9,458 bases of DNA from assembly GCA_030530045.1 (NCBI GenBank), contig JAUMVS010000055.1, positions 1 to 9,458 of the forward strand, written 5' to 3'. This document shows positions 1 through 6,358 of the stretch, in pieces. A model generated the notes under the pieces. That model did no database searches, was not told the origin of the DNA, and saw only the letters and a list, made by a program, of their open reading frames with translations. A program made the translations under genes and the position numbers. This DNA comes from Phoenicibacter congonensis (GTDB taxonomy: Bacteria; Actinomycetota; Coriobacteriia; Coriobacteriales; Eggerthellaceae). Within the stretch, counting starts at the first letter, position 1, and the number at the start of each line of letters is the position of its first letter.

Positions 1-1240
1 AATCGCGGGAAAGCGTCATTGGGTCACACGAAACGTAGACGATTTTGCGTGGCGCTCGTTTAATCAGCTGCTTTACGACACCCTTGTTCAACCCGCATTT
101 CGGCGGGTCAACAACGCACGCGTCAAAGCGAGGCATCTTTGGTAAAGCACGCTCAACCTCGTCACAAATCACATCAGCATCAAGTCTGTTGTCGTTCAAG
201 TTCCTAGCAAGATCTTTTGTAGACGAACCGGCGAGTTCAACCCCAATAACATCAAAACCAGCTTTCGCCAGCGGAAGAGTAAACGTTCCAGCCCCACAAT
301 AAAGGTCAGCAATTAACTCATCGTCCCCGTTGTGCAATGCAGCATTTTCATGGCATACGCAGGACTTTTTGATGCTTGCAAATAACTCATCGTCCCCATT
401 GCGCGTTGGCGCAAGCGCATCAAGAACGAGCTTTTGCAGAACCTCAGCCTGGGAACTGTTAACCTGGAAGAACGACGGTGCAGAAATTGAATAGTCAAAA
501 CCATTCAGCTTTTCCGACCATGTTGGATTCCCCTGAAGAACCTCTACTTGCTTAATCTTGCGAGTTTTGCCTGCGTCAGCAATTATGCGAATAATCGAAT
601 TTGCGCCTGTCGCGTCTTCGATAACCTTCGCGACTTCGTGACGCGGAAACCAGCCAGGCGTTGTCCAAATCGCCACTTGGATGTCGCCAGTGCGCTCACT
701 ATGACGAATTCCGACGCGGAAAATTCCGCAATCCTCACCACGAAGCGCAAACTTCAACGAACCTGCAAGCGCCTTAGGCGCCTTTGAAATCTCCTTGTGT
801 GCCAGCGGAAATTCAGAAACTTGTACAAAATGATTGGTGCCTTCATCCATCATTCCGAGCTTGCCGTTTTTCCAGTTCAGCTCGATTTTGTTGCGATAAT
901 TCCACTCGTTTGGGGATGCAACAGTGTCCTGCAAAACGCTATCGACAACTTCCGCATCAAACTTTGCATTTCTAATCAAAGCATCACGGACGCAGTTCTT
1001 TTTCCAATCAAGTTGCGCAGAATAATCAAGGTCTGCCCAGTCAGCACCCATGATTTGGTCTGCCTTCACTTCGCGGCTGATAATTTTTGCTTCCGCGAAA
1101 CGCTCATGATCCTGCGTAATCTCGATCTCGCAGGCCTCACCAGGAACGCCTCCTCGAACAAAAACGGTTTTGCCGGAAGCCAGCTTCGCAACAGCCCCTT
1201 TTCCGTAGGCCATGCGCAATATTTCAACTTTTTCACTCAT
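1..1240 (-). CDS. 23S rRNA (uracil-5-)-methyltransferase, RlmD/RumA (TrmA) family, 3' end cut by window edge
   Basis: SAM-dependent methyltransferase that would put a 5-methyl group on a uridine in 23S rRNA. I read 413 codons from ATG at 1240 without a stop; the C-terminus lies outside the window. An in-frame TAG two codons upstream fixes the start, and AGGG lies directly before the ATG. Visible parts: an N-terminal TRAM-like domain (about residues 1-55, VFVRGGVPGE), the FFQVN motif (257-261), SAM motif DLYCGAGTF (312-320), DPPKCG (378-383) and the catalytic-Cys motif VSCDP (Cys405). Two things are odd. The four-cysteine Fe-S motif of many RlmD proteins is absent from residues 59-77, where only the trailing DWADLDYSAQL part remains. 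The distance from FFQVN to DLYCG is about 54 residues against about 29 in E. coli RlmD, because a repeat-bearing insert encodes NGDDEL twice (from 281 and 304). It is last in the glmU-side run. Family is sure; the exact target uridine is not. Confidence 0.9.
   Translation of the reverse strand, partial: MSEKVEILRMAYGKGAVAKLASGKTVFVRGGVPGEACEIEITQDHERFAEAKIISREVKADQIMGADWADLDYSAQLDWKKNCVRDALIRNAKFDAEVVDSVLQDTVASPNEWNYRNKIELNWKNGKLGMMDEGTNHFVQVSEFPLAHKEISKAPKALAGSLKFALRGEDCGIFRVGIRHSERTGDIQVAIWTTPGWFPRHEVAKVIEDATGANSIIRIIADAGKTRKIKQVEVLQGNPTWSEKLNGFDYSISAPSFFQVNSSQAEVLQKLVLDALAPTRNGDDELFASIKKSCVCHENAALHNGDDELIADLYCGAGTFTLPLAKAGFDVIGVELAGSSTKDLARNLNDNRLDADVICDEVERALPKMPRFDACVVDPPKCGLNKGVVKQLIKRAPRKIVYVSCDPMTLSRD
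309..405. repeat. Two direct copies of the dispersed repeat inside the methyltransferase gene
   Basis: A 28-bp unit occurs at 309-336 and 378-405, 69 bp apart and in the same orientation. The best conserved part is CTCATCGTCCCC. Over the 20-bp core, copy one matches the exact intergenic copies at 19 of 20 positions and copy two at 18 of 20. The 69-bp spacing is a multiple of three, so the gene stays open. The DNA between the copies has an inverted repeat (ATGCTTGCA at 372-380 against TGCA-ATGC-AGCAT at 333-345, with a 4-nt bulge), so it could fold. Confidence 0.85.
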
Positions 1241-1272
1241 TCCCTAATTTTCGCACACCTGCAACATCCACC

Positions 1273-1314
1273 GCATACAACTCATCGCACACAGCTCATC
1301 GTCCCCATTGTGCA
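1273..1314. repeat. Intergenic copy of the dispersed repeat with a 14-bp tandem lead-in
   Basis: The core CTCATCGTCCCCATTGTGCA is at 1295-1314. It is preceded by two tandem 14-bp units, GCATACAACTCATC (1273-1286) and GCACACAGCTCATC (1287-1300), which match at 12 of 14 positions; the second runs into the core. The in-gene copies carry similar lead-ins (GCAATTAACTCATC, GCAAATAACTCATC), so three copies share a 28-bp unit. It fills much of the 83-bp gap between the yigZ-family gene and the methyltransferase gene and begins 9 bp beyond the yigZ stop codon. No clear promoter or terminator is visible in this gap. Confidence 0.85.
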
Positions 1315-1323
1315 CGCTGCGAT

Positions 1324-1884
1324 TTATGCTTTTGGCACTTTGAATTGCACGGTGACTTCTTCGGCGTAGTCGACGTTAAGAATTATTCCGTTTTGCTGTT
1401 CGATTATGCGTTTGAGTTGTTCAAAGGCAGAATATGAGCAGGTCTCAACTTTTTCGTCATATTCAACGACTTCATGATAGAGACCTTCTGCTTGCGCATT
1501 TTCGATTGCAGCTTTTACTGCTCCGGAATAGGCGCGAACAAGACCGCCAGTCCCAAGAAGCGTGCCGCCAAAATAACGCGTGACAACGCAGGCTACATTG
1601 CAAAGACTTGCATGCTGAAGAGTTTCGAGAGTCGGCTTGCCAGCCGTTTGCGAAGGCTCACCGTCGTCAGTGAAACGAATTCGCTGAGTTGCAGAACTTT
1701 GCGCGCCGACGATGTAGGCGTAAACATTATGTCGAGCCTGAATGTGCTCCTTCTTAACGTCAGCGATGAAAGTCAGCGCCTCATCCTCCGACTCCACATG
1801 ACAAATTTGCGCGATAAAGCGAGACTTCTTCTCGACTATTTCGCCCGCTACAAGCCCGTCAATTGTAAAAAACTTCTCTTTCAC
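1324..1884 (-). CDS. yigZ: YigZ/IMPACT-family protein, apparently short at the C-terminus
   Basis: Member of the YigZ (UPF0029/IMPACT) family, cytoplasmic proteins linked in eukaryotes to Gcn2 regulation; the bacterial role is unsettled. The conserved N-terminal domain is complete: EKKSRFIA (18-25), HNVYAYI (52-58), RFTDDGEPSQTAGKPTLE (70-87) and VVTRYFGGTLLGTGGLVRAY (100-119). A DUF1949-like C-terminal domain starts near 145 and stops at VTVQFKVPKA (177-186). Family members I recall are about 200-217 residues and continue with another helix and strand, so this protein seems to lack roughly 20 residues. The dispersed repeat begins just after the TAA stop. The start is GTG at 1884, 10 bp after the pth stop; no good Shine-Dalgarno site is seen, so translation may be coupled to pth. 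Its product starts like the family, which supports this start. Confidence 0.9.
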   Translation of the reverse strand: MKEKFFTIDGLVAGEIVEKKSRFIAQICHVESEDEALTFIADVKKEHIQARHNVYAYIVGAQSSATQRIRFTDDGEPSQTAGKPTLETLQHASLCNVACVVTRYFGGTLLGTGGLVRAYSGAVKAAIENAQAEGLYHEVVEYDEKVETCSYSAFEQLKRIIEQQNGIILNVDYAEEVTVQFKVPKA

Positions 1885-1894
1885 GTTTAAATCG

Positions 1895-2473
1895 TCAGTT
1901 GAATTTGTTTTGCACGTTTTGGACGGTTTCGTGCGTTAGAGCCAGTGCTGCGTCCTTGGCATGTTCAAGCCCAAAGGACATGTCTTCCGCATTAGCTTTA
2001 AGCGGAAGCGACAGCACCCAATCAACCACAGTCTTTCTCCCAGGAGGATGCCCAATGCCAACTTTTACGTGGATGAAATTCTGGTCGCCACATTTATTAA
2101 TGATTGACTTGATGCCGTTATGCCCGCCAGCAGAACCGCCGACTTTAATGCGAATTCTGCCAGGGTCAAGGTCTAAATCGTCATGAATAACAATCAAGTT
2201 TTTGACCGTCAGGCGATATTCCTTTAAAAGGCTCGACACAGGCCCGCCGGAAGTGTTCATGAACGATTGCGGCTTTGCGAGCACAACTTCTGCGCCTTCT
2301 GCAGTTTTTGCTTCAGCATAGAGCGCTCCGCAGCCGTCCTTCCAATAGTTGACACGCAAATCATCCGCAATTTTGTCGACAACATCAAAGCCCACGTTGT
2401 GAAGCGTGTGCTCATATTCAGGGCCCGGATTACCGAGCCCCACAATCAAAAAATCTATTGTTTTCTTGTTCAT
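1895..2473 (-). CDS. pth: Peptidyl-tRNA hydrolase
   Basis: Cleaves the ester bond of peptidyl-tRNAs dropped from ribosomes, freeing tRNA for reuse; an essential cytoplasmic enzyme. The 192-residue protein has the usual family length. All expected active-site residues are visible: Asn15 in GLGNPG, catalytic His25 in TLHNVGF, Asn73 in SFMNTSG, Asp98 in HDDLDL and Asn119 in GGHNG. The common TRHN reads TLHN here, a small deviation next to the catalytic His. I chose ATG at 2473; a TTG codon directly upstream (2476) is also in frame but unlikely to be used. It lies 24 bp after the prs stop and 10 bp before the yigZ-family gene, so it is probably co-transcribed with both. The prs-pth neighbourhood is common in Actinomycetota and Bacillota. 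Confidence 0.97.
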   Translation of the reverse strand: MNKKTIDFLIVGLGNPGPEYEHTLHNVGFDVVDKIADDLRVNYWKDGCGALYAEAKTAEGAEVVLAKPQSFMNTSGGPVSSLLKEYRLTVKNLIVIHDDLDLDPGRIRIKVGGSAGGHNGIKSIINKCGDQNFIHVKVGIGHPPGRKTVVDWVLSLPLKANAEDMSFGLEHAKDAALALTHETVQNVQNKFN

Positions 2474-2497
2474 CAAAAGCGTTTGAAAATCGCTGCC

Positions 2498-3472
2498 CTA
2501 GAGTGCGAAGTCAGGGTCGAAAAGCGTTGACACGCTGCCGTTATTGTAAACATTGCTGATAGCGCGAGCAAAAAGCGGAGCAACAGAAACGAGCTTGATT
2601 TTGCCTGTGAGCTTCTCTTCTGGAACAGGAATTGTGTTGCAGCAAACGACCTCTTTGACAGGCGAATTCTCGAGGCGCTCGAAAGCAGGGCCCGAAAGAA
2701 CAGGATGTGTGCAGCAAATGTAAATTTCCTTTGCGCCCTTTGCCTTGAGGGTTTCAGAAGCGGCAACAATCGTGCCAGCAGTGTCAATCATGTCGTCGTT
2801 GATGATGCAAATTTTGTCCTTAACATCGCCGATGAGTGCGGTGATTTCTGCCTTGTTGTGACCAGGGCGACCTTTATGCATAATCGCGAGGTCAGCATCC
2901 ATCATGTCGCAAAATTTCTTCGCAGCCTTCGCGCGACCAACATCAGGGGAAACGATGCAAATTTGCTCGTCGTCGCTAAAGCCCTTTGCCTTGAAGTAAT
3001 CAACGAGAATTGGCAGGCCTGTCAGGTGATCAACTGGGAAGTTGAAGAAGCCCTGAATTTGGTTCTGGTGCAGGTCGATTGTCATAACGCGCTGGATGCC
3101 CGAAGCAGTCATGAGGTCGGCTACGAGCTTCGCAGTGATTGGCTCACGAGCTGCAGCTTTTCTGTCCTGACGAGCGTAACCATAATGAGTAACAACAGCA
3201 GTCACTGTGCGAGCAGAAGCACGCTTAGCAGCGTCGGCCATAATCAAAAGTTCCATGAGCGCGTCATTGATGTGTGCGCCAGCAACCGATTGAACGATAA
3301 ACACGTCGGTGCCGCGAATGCTCTCGAGGTAGCGCGCATAAATCTCGCCATTAGCAAATTTTTCGAGCTTCACATTTCCGAGCTCAACGCCAAGGTTCCT
3401 TGCGATTTCCTCCGCAAGCTCTGGGTAAACAGAACCCGAGAAAATCCCCATGGTCTTTTTCATTTCAGTCAT
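2498..3472 (-). CDS. prs: Ribose-phosphate pyrophosphokinase (PRPP synthetase)
   Basis: Makes 5-phosphoribosyl-1-diphosphate from ribose-5-phosphate and ATP, feeding purine, pyrimidine, NAD, His and Trp synthesis. The 324-residue protein is full length for the class I enzyme. Visible motifs: FANGEIYARYLESIRG (39-54), ATP-binding RQDRKAAAREP (101-111), DLHQNQIQGFF with the catalytic-site His (133-143), a flexible-loop KGRP (200-203) and the PRPP-binding loop NDDMIDTAGT (225-234). The loop is KGRP where many enzymes have KRRP; I believe KGRP is usual in Coriobacteriia, but this is from memory. The start is ATG at 3472 with AGGAG nine bases upstream; a second in-frame ATG at 3463 is less well placed. 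The Shine-Dalgarno site overlaps the glmU stop codon, with a 12-bp gap between genes, which indicates an operon. Confidence 0.98.
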   Translation of the reverse strand: MTEMKKTMGIFSGSVYPELAEEIARNLGVELGNVKLEKFANGEIYARYLESIRGTDVFIVQSVAGAHINDALMELLIMADAAKRASARTVTAVVTHYGYARQDRKAAAREPITAKLVADLMTASGIQRVMTIDLHQNQIQGFFNFPVDHLTGLPILVDYFKAKGFSDDEQICIVSPDVGRAKAAKKFCDMMDADLAIMHKGRPGHNKAEITALIGDVKDKICIINDDMIDTAGTIVAASETLKAKGAKEIYICCTHPVLSGPAFERLENSPVKEVVCCNTIPVPEEKLTGKIKLVSVAPLFARAISNVYNNGSVSTLFDPDFAL

Positions 3473-3484
3473 TGCGAAACTCTC

Positions 3485-4837
3485 CTATTCCTTAAATCTG
3501 TCGACTTTATTAGTTTGTCTTGCGCGACCAAACGCAAGAGAATCGTCAGGAACTTCTTCAGTAATTACAGAACCTGCAGCTACGACCACGTTGTCGCCGA
3601 GCTTGACAGGGGCCACAAGCATTGTCGATGAGCCAACGAATGTGTCGTTGCCAATCTCAGTCTTATGCTTGTTAACTCCGTCGTAGTTGCAAGTGATTGT
3701 GCCTGCTCCAAGGTTTACGCCAGTGCCAATCGTCGTGTCACCGATGTAGGAAAGATGAGGCACTTTGCTGCCTTCGCCAACGGTCGATTTCTTGATTTCA
3801 ACGCAAGTGCCAGCCTTGGAATTCTTGCAAAGGTGAGCGCCTGGGCGCAGGTAGCAGCGAGGTCCAGTGGTGGCTCCGTCGTCGATAAACGAGTCAACCG
3901 CAATTGTCTCATCAACGCGGCAACCTTGCCCGACCTCGGTGTTCGTGAGGCGAGTGTTTGGTCCAACAACGCTATCCCCGCCAATTTTTGTGGTGCCGAG
4001 CAGCATCGTGTTTGGCCAAATTTCAACGTCGGAAGCAATCTCGACATCAGGACCAATGATTGTGGAAGCTTCGTCCCACATTGTTACGCCTGCTTCCATG
4101 TGTTTTTTGTTGATTCTGTGCTGCATGATTTTTGTAGCTTCAGAAAGCTGAACTCGAGAGTTTACGCCAAGCAATTCCGTTTTGTCTTCTGCAGAAACAG
4201 AAGTAACCTTCTTGCCTTCGTTGCTCAAAATCTCAAGCGTGTCTGTCAAGTAATATTCGCCCTGCGCATTATCATTTGTAACTTTCGAGAGCGCATCGAA
4301 CAAAGTCTCAACATCGAAGCAATAAAAACCGGTGTTGCATTCCTTGATTTTGCGCTGCTCGTCGGTGCAATCTTTCTCTTCAACATTGCGAACAATGTTG
4401 CCGCTTTCGTCGCGAACGATTCTTCCGTAACCAGTTGGGTCGTCGAATTCTGTCGTCAAAACTGAAACTGCGGAATTAGAACTCTCGCGAGCTTCGACGA
4501 GTTTTTTCAAAGTCTCAGGAGTGACAAGTGGACAATCGGCATAGGTCACGATGACAGAACCCGTCGCGCCTTCAAAAAGTTCGCGAGCCGCATTAACAGC
4601 ATCGCCAGTACCAAGGCGATTTTCCTGCACGCAGGTGTCGCAGCCCTCGCAAAGAGGCTCAATTTGCTCGCGCTCGAAGCCAACAACGCACACGATGCGT
4701 TCTGCACCTGCGCCTTTGGCTGAATCAATTGCATATCTAACAAGGGGTTTTCCGAAAATTTCGTGAGCAACTTTCGGCTTTTTAGACTTCATTCTGGTGC
4801 CTGCTCCAGCGGCCAGAATAATCGTTGAAAGAGACAT
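3485..4837 (-). CDS. glmU: Bifunctional N-acetylglucosamine-1-phosphate uridyltransferase / glucosamine-1-phosphate acetyltransferase
   Basis: Makes UDP-GlcNAc for peptidoglycan: the C-terminal domain acetylates glucosamine-1-phosphate and the N-terminal domain couples the product to UTP. The 450-residue protein has both domains. The uridyltransferase part shows LAAGAGTRM (8-16), GTGDAV (76-81, usually GTGHAV), YADCPLV (99-105), TGYGRIV (135-141), NTGFY (168-172) and GVNSR (224-228). The acetyltransferase part is a left-handed beta helix with YLRPGAHL (329-336), the catalytic His in VPHLSYIGD (His361) and NLGAGTITCNYDG. I chose ATG at 4837, because GAGG lies five bases upstream; an in-frame GTG at 4843 falls inside that ribosome-binding site. 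It is the first gene of the leftward run, with a candidate promoter near 4882-4887. Confidence 0.98.
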   Translation of the reverse strand: MSLSTIILAAGAGTRMKSKKPKVAHEIFGKPLVRYAIDSAKGAGAERIVCVVGFEREQIEPLCEGCDTCVQENRLGTGDAVNAARELFEGATGSVIVTYADCPLVTPETLKKLVEARESSNSAVSVLTTEFDDPTGYGRIVRDESGNIVRNVEEKDCTDEQRKIKECNTGFYCFDVETLFDALSKVTNDNAQGEYYLTDTLEILSNEGKKVTSVSAEDKTELLGVNSRVQLSEATKIMQHRINKKHMEAGVTMWDEASTIIGPDVEIASDVEIWPNTMLLGTTKIGGDSVVGPNTRLTNTEVGQGCRVDETIAVDSFIDDGATTGPRCYLRPGAHLCKNSKAGTCVEIKKSTVGEGSKVPHLSYIGDTTIGTGVNLGAGTITCNYDGVNKHKTEIGNDTFVGSSTMLVAPVKLGDNVVVAAGSVITEEVPDDSLAFGRARQTNKVDRFKE

Positions 4838-4881
4838 TTGCACCTCGCAAATTCAACTAGTTATGCCTGTAATACTTGATA

Positions 4882-4887
4882 ATTATA
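4882..4887 (-). promoter_or_regulatory. Candidate -10 element for the glmU operon
   Basis: Read on the minus strand this is a perfect TATAAT, placing the transcript start near 4875 and giving a leader of about 38 bases before the glmU ATG. The matching -35 position (4905-4910) reads GATTTA, a poor match, so an activator or another sigma preference may be involved. The first TTAGC/GCTAA dyad (4913-4926) abuts the -35 position. Confidence 0.5.
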
Positions 4888-4910
4888 ATTCACCGATTAT
4901 TAAATAAATC

Positions 4911-4934
4911 AGTTAGCACTGGCTAATCTGAGTT
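4911..4934. promoter_or_regulatory. Operator candidate, copy 1 (TTAGC-N4-GCTAA dyad)
   Basis: The dyad TTAGC-ACTG-GCTAA occupies 4913-4926 and is followed by TCTGAGTT. The whole 24-bp unit recurs at 4944-4967 with 20 of 24 identities. The half-sites TTAG and CTAA occur in DtxR/IdeR boxes, though the centre spacing differs from that consensus. It lies next to the glmU -35 region and upstream of the regulator promoter. That it binds the adjacent regulator is an inference. Confidence 0.6.
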
Positions 4935-4943
4935 TCTAAAAAC

Positions 4944-4967
4944 GGTTAGCAGCCGCTAATCTGAGTT
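4944..4967. promoter_or_regulatory. Operator candidate, copy 2 (TTAGC-N4-GCTAA dyad)
   Basis: The dyad TTAGC-AGCC-GCTAA occupies 4946-4959, again followed by TCTGAGTT. It is 33 bp from copy 1, about three helical turns, so both sites face the same side of DNA. It sits directly upstream of the candidate -10 of the DtxR-family gene, where binding would block transcription. The differing centre (AGCC against ACTG) with conserved arms is what a protein-binding site would show. Confidence 0.6.
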
Positions 4968-4977
4968 GTGATAAAAT
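4968..4977 (+). promoter_or_regulatory. Candidate -10 region for the DtxR-family regulator
   Basis: GTGATAAAAT includes TAAAAT at 4972-4977 as a likely -10, giving a transcript start near 4984 and a leader of about 22 bases that contains the ribosome-binding site GGGGAAGG (4992-4999). No good -35 is seen; dyad copy 2 occupies that place. The -10 is framed by a 6-bp inverted repeat, GAGTTG (4963-4968) and CAACTC (4978-4983). Confidence 0.45.
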
Positions 4978-5005
4978 CAACTCAAGTTAACGGGGAAGGT
5001 AGATT

Positions 5006-5386
5006 ATGGCACTGCAAGAATCTGGCGAAATGTATCTCGAAACTATCCTTCGTTTGCAGGGAGAGTTGAAAATTGTCCGCTCAATTGACGTCGCTGAACA
5101 CATGAATTTCAGCAAGGCGAGCGTCAGCCGCGCGGTCAAAATTCTGAAAAACGATGGCTATCTCGAGGTCGAGCGCACAGGCAATTTGAATCTCACAAAA
5201 GAGGGCGAAAAAATCGCGAAAAAAATCTACGAGCGTCACACAGTTCTCACGAAATTCATGATTGGCATTGGCATCGACGAAAAAACTGCGGAAGAAGACG
5301 CTTGCCGCATCGAACACGTCATCAGCGACAAATCTTTCAACGTCATCAAAAAGATTGTGAAAGAAAACGCAAAAGCTGAAGCTTAA
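5006..5386 (+). CDS. DtxR/MntR-family metal-dependent transcriptional regulator, two-domain form
   Basis: A DNA-binding repressor that would respond to Fe(II) or Mn(II). The 126 residues comprise an N-terminal winged helix (about 1-65, recognition-helix region SKASVSRAVKILKNDGYLEV at 36-55) and a helical dimerisation and metal-binding domain (about 66-120, ending ACRIEHVIS). Aligning by eye to DtxR, the metal ligands map to Met9, Cys100, Glu103 and His104, with ancillary His78. A Met plus Cys set is that of iron-type DtxR rather than MntR, which has Asp8 and Glu99. The third, SH3-like domain of DtxR is absent, as in MntR. ATG at 5006 has GGGGAAGG six bases upstream. The gene is divergent from glmU across a region with two dyads, so autoregulation is likely. 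The regulon and the true metal are unknown. Confidence 0.9.
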   Translation: MALQESGEMYLETILRLQGELKIVRSIDVAEHMNFSKASVSRAVKILKNDGYLEVERTGNLNLTKEGEKIAKKIYERHTVLTKFMIGIGIDEKTAEEDACRIEHVISDKSFNVIKKIVKENAKAEA

Positions 5387-5397
5387 AAGCAGCTTTT
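5371..5397. terminator. Weak hairpin at the 3' end of the DtxR-family gene
   Basis: AAAAGCTG (5371-5378) pairs with CAGCTTTT (5390-5397) across an 11-base loop that includes the stop codon. The stem is AT-rich and symmetric, so it could act on both strands between the convergent genes. A much stronger terminator follows at 5419-5449 for the plus strand. Confidence 0.4.
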
Positions 5398-5403
5398 AGA
5401 TAA

Positions 5404-6330
5404 TTAAAGTTTTGAAAGAAGGTAGCCTTCGCGAAGGCCGCCTTTTTTTATATCTAGCTCCTCGACCCCGCAAGCAGAAATCAATTCACCAATAATCAAG
5501 CAACCAGGCACGACCGAGTGCAAGCGCTCCGGAACGGCGCGAACTGCGGCATGCGCAAAAAGGTCGGGATGCGACTCCAAAAGCTCAACGGCATCTTGAA
5601 CATCAGTTGCCCAAATGTGCTTCGGCGTTTTTTCTAGGCACTTCATCTCGCGAGTCAATCGAGCAATTGCGCGAACACTTCCGCCAATTCCAAACAATTG
5701 TTTGGTTTTTGAAAGGTCGCAGTTCAAAGAGCGAATTGCATCTTGCGCTGCAAATCGAATTGCTCTGCATTCTTCCTCGGTTGGAAAAAGGCAGTTCACG
5801 AATTCGGAATAGGTAGAGATGCAACCAAGTTTCAGACTTTGCGAAAACACAGAAGTCTCACCAAAACAAGTGACCTCGCATGAACCGCCACCCAGGTCGA
5901 TTAGCGTGCCTTCCTTGTCATCACCATCAGCAAAAGCACCTTGGCAGCCAAGCCTTGCCTCGTCAAAGCCAGAAAGAAGGTCGATTTTATGCCCAATCCT
6001 TTTCTCAATCGCATGCACAGCTTGCTCGGAATTTGAGGCGTTTCGAAGCACAGCGGTTGCAAAGACATAAATTTCGTCGCAATTGAGATTTTCTGCACGA
6101 TCGATGTGGCGGGACAGCGTGCGAGATGCTTTCTCTACGCCTCGCTGAGTGAAAATTCCGTCTTGAACATAGTTCGAAAGGCCAGCTACAGCCTTCACAT
6201 CGATGGGTTCTTTGAATTTCGAGCGGTCGGAAAGGTCGCAATCAAAAACGGCAAGTCGCACCGTGTTTGAGCCGGTGTCGATGACGCCTATGCGCTTTGT
6301 TTTTGGTTTTGTGTTTAAGCCCGCTTTCAT
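5404..6330 (-). CDS. Ppx/GppA-family phosphatase (exopolyphosphatase or pppGpp phosphohydrolase)
   Basis: Member of the ASKHA-fold Ppx/GppA family, which removes terminal phosphate from polyphosphate or converts pppGpp to ppGpp. With the chosen start the protein has 308 residues, the short actinobacterial-type form without the C-terminal HD domain of E. coli Ppx. Motifs in order: GVIDTGSNTVRLAVFD, FATAVLRNASN, LLSGFDEARLG (usual SG-x-EEAR, with Asp in place of the first Glu), LIDLGGGSCEV, SLKLGCIS, LFGIGGSVRAIA and the terminal GGLREG. I chose ATG at 6330, because AGAAGGG directly precedes it and the family fold begins soon after; the longer reading from ATG at 6405 would overlap rsmG and add 25 residues unlike the family. 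It converges on the DtxR-family gene with 17 bp between stop codons. Polyphosphate and pppGpp substrates cannot be told apart from sequence. Confidence 0.92.
   Translation of the reverse strand: MKAGLNTKPKTKRIGVIDTGSNTVRLAVFDCDLSDRSKFKEPIDVKAVAGLSNYVQDGIFTQRGVEKASRTLSRHIDRAENLNCDEIYVFATAVLRNASNSEQAVHAIEKRIGHKIDLLSGFDEARLGCQGAFADGDDKEGTLIDLGGGSCEVTCFGETSVFSQSLKLGCISTYSEFVNCLFPTEEECRAIRFAAQDAIRSLNCDLSKTKQLFGIGGSVRAIARLTREMKCLEKTPKHIWATDVQDAVELLESHPDLFAHAAVRAVPERLHSVVPGCLIIGELISACGVEELDIKKGGLREGYLLSKL
5419..5449 (+). terminator. Intrinsic terminator of the DtxR-family gene, inside the convergent phosphatase gene
   Basis: AAGGTAGCCTT pairs with AAGGCCGCCTT around a CGCG loop, with one mismatch and one G-T pair, and the right arm runs into seven T residues (5443-5449). 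It begins 33 bp after the regulator stop. The same bases on the minus strand encode the conserved KKGGLREG of the phosphatase. Confidence 0.8.
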
Positions 6331-6358
6331 CCCTTCTAATATTAGCGGACTTAAACTC

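Noticed and set aside
309..405. CRISPR array from the spaced direct repeats
   Set aside because: Only two imperfect copies, inside a coding gene, with other copies kilobases away and one inverted; no cas genes and no regular spacer series.
797..1369. 190-codon plus-strand frame across the yigZ-methyltransferase junction
   Set aside because: Antisense to a full-length family match and crossing the repeat; no family resemblance.
2705..3631. Long plus-strand open frame opposite prs
   Set aside because: It is a shadow of prs and of the end of glmU; the opposite-strand proteins match families along their full length, and this translation does not.
3665..4465. 266-codon plus-strand open frame opposite glmU
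   Set aside because: Antisense shadow of glmU, caused by low use of codons that would give stops on the other strand.
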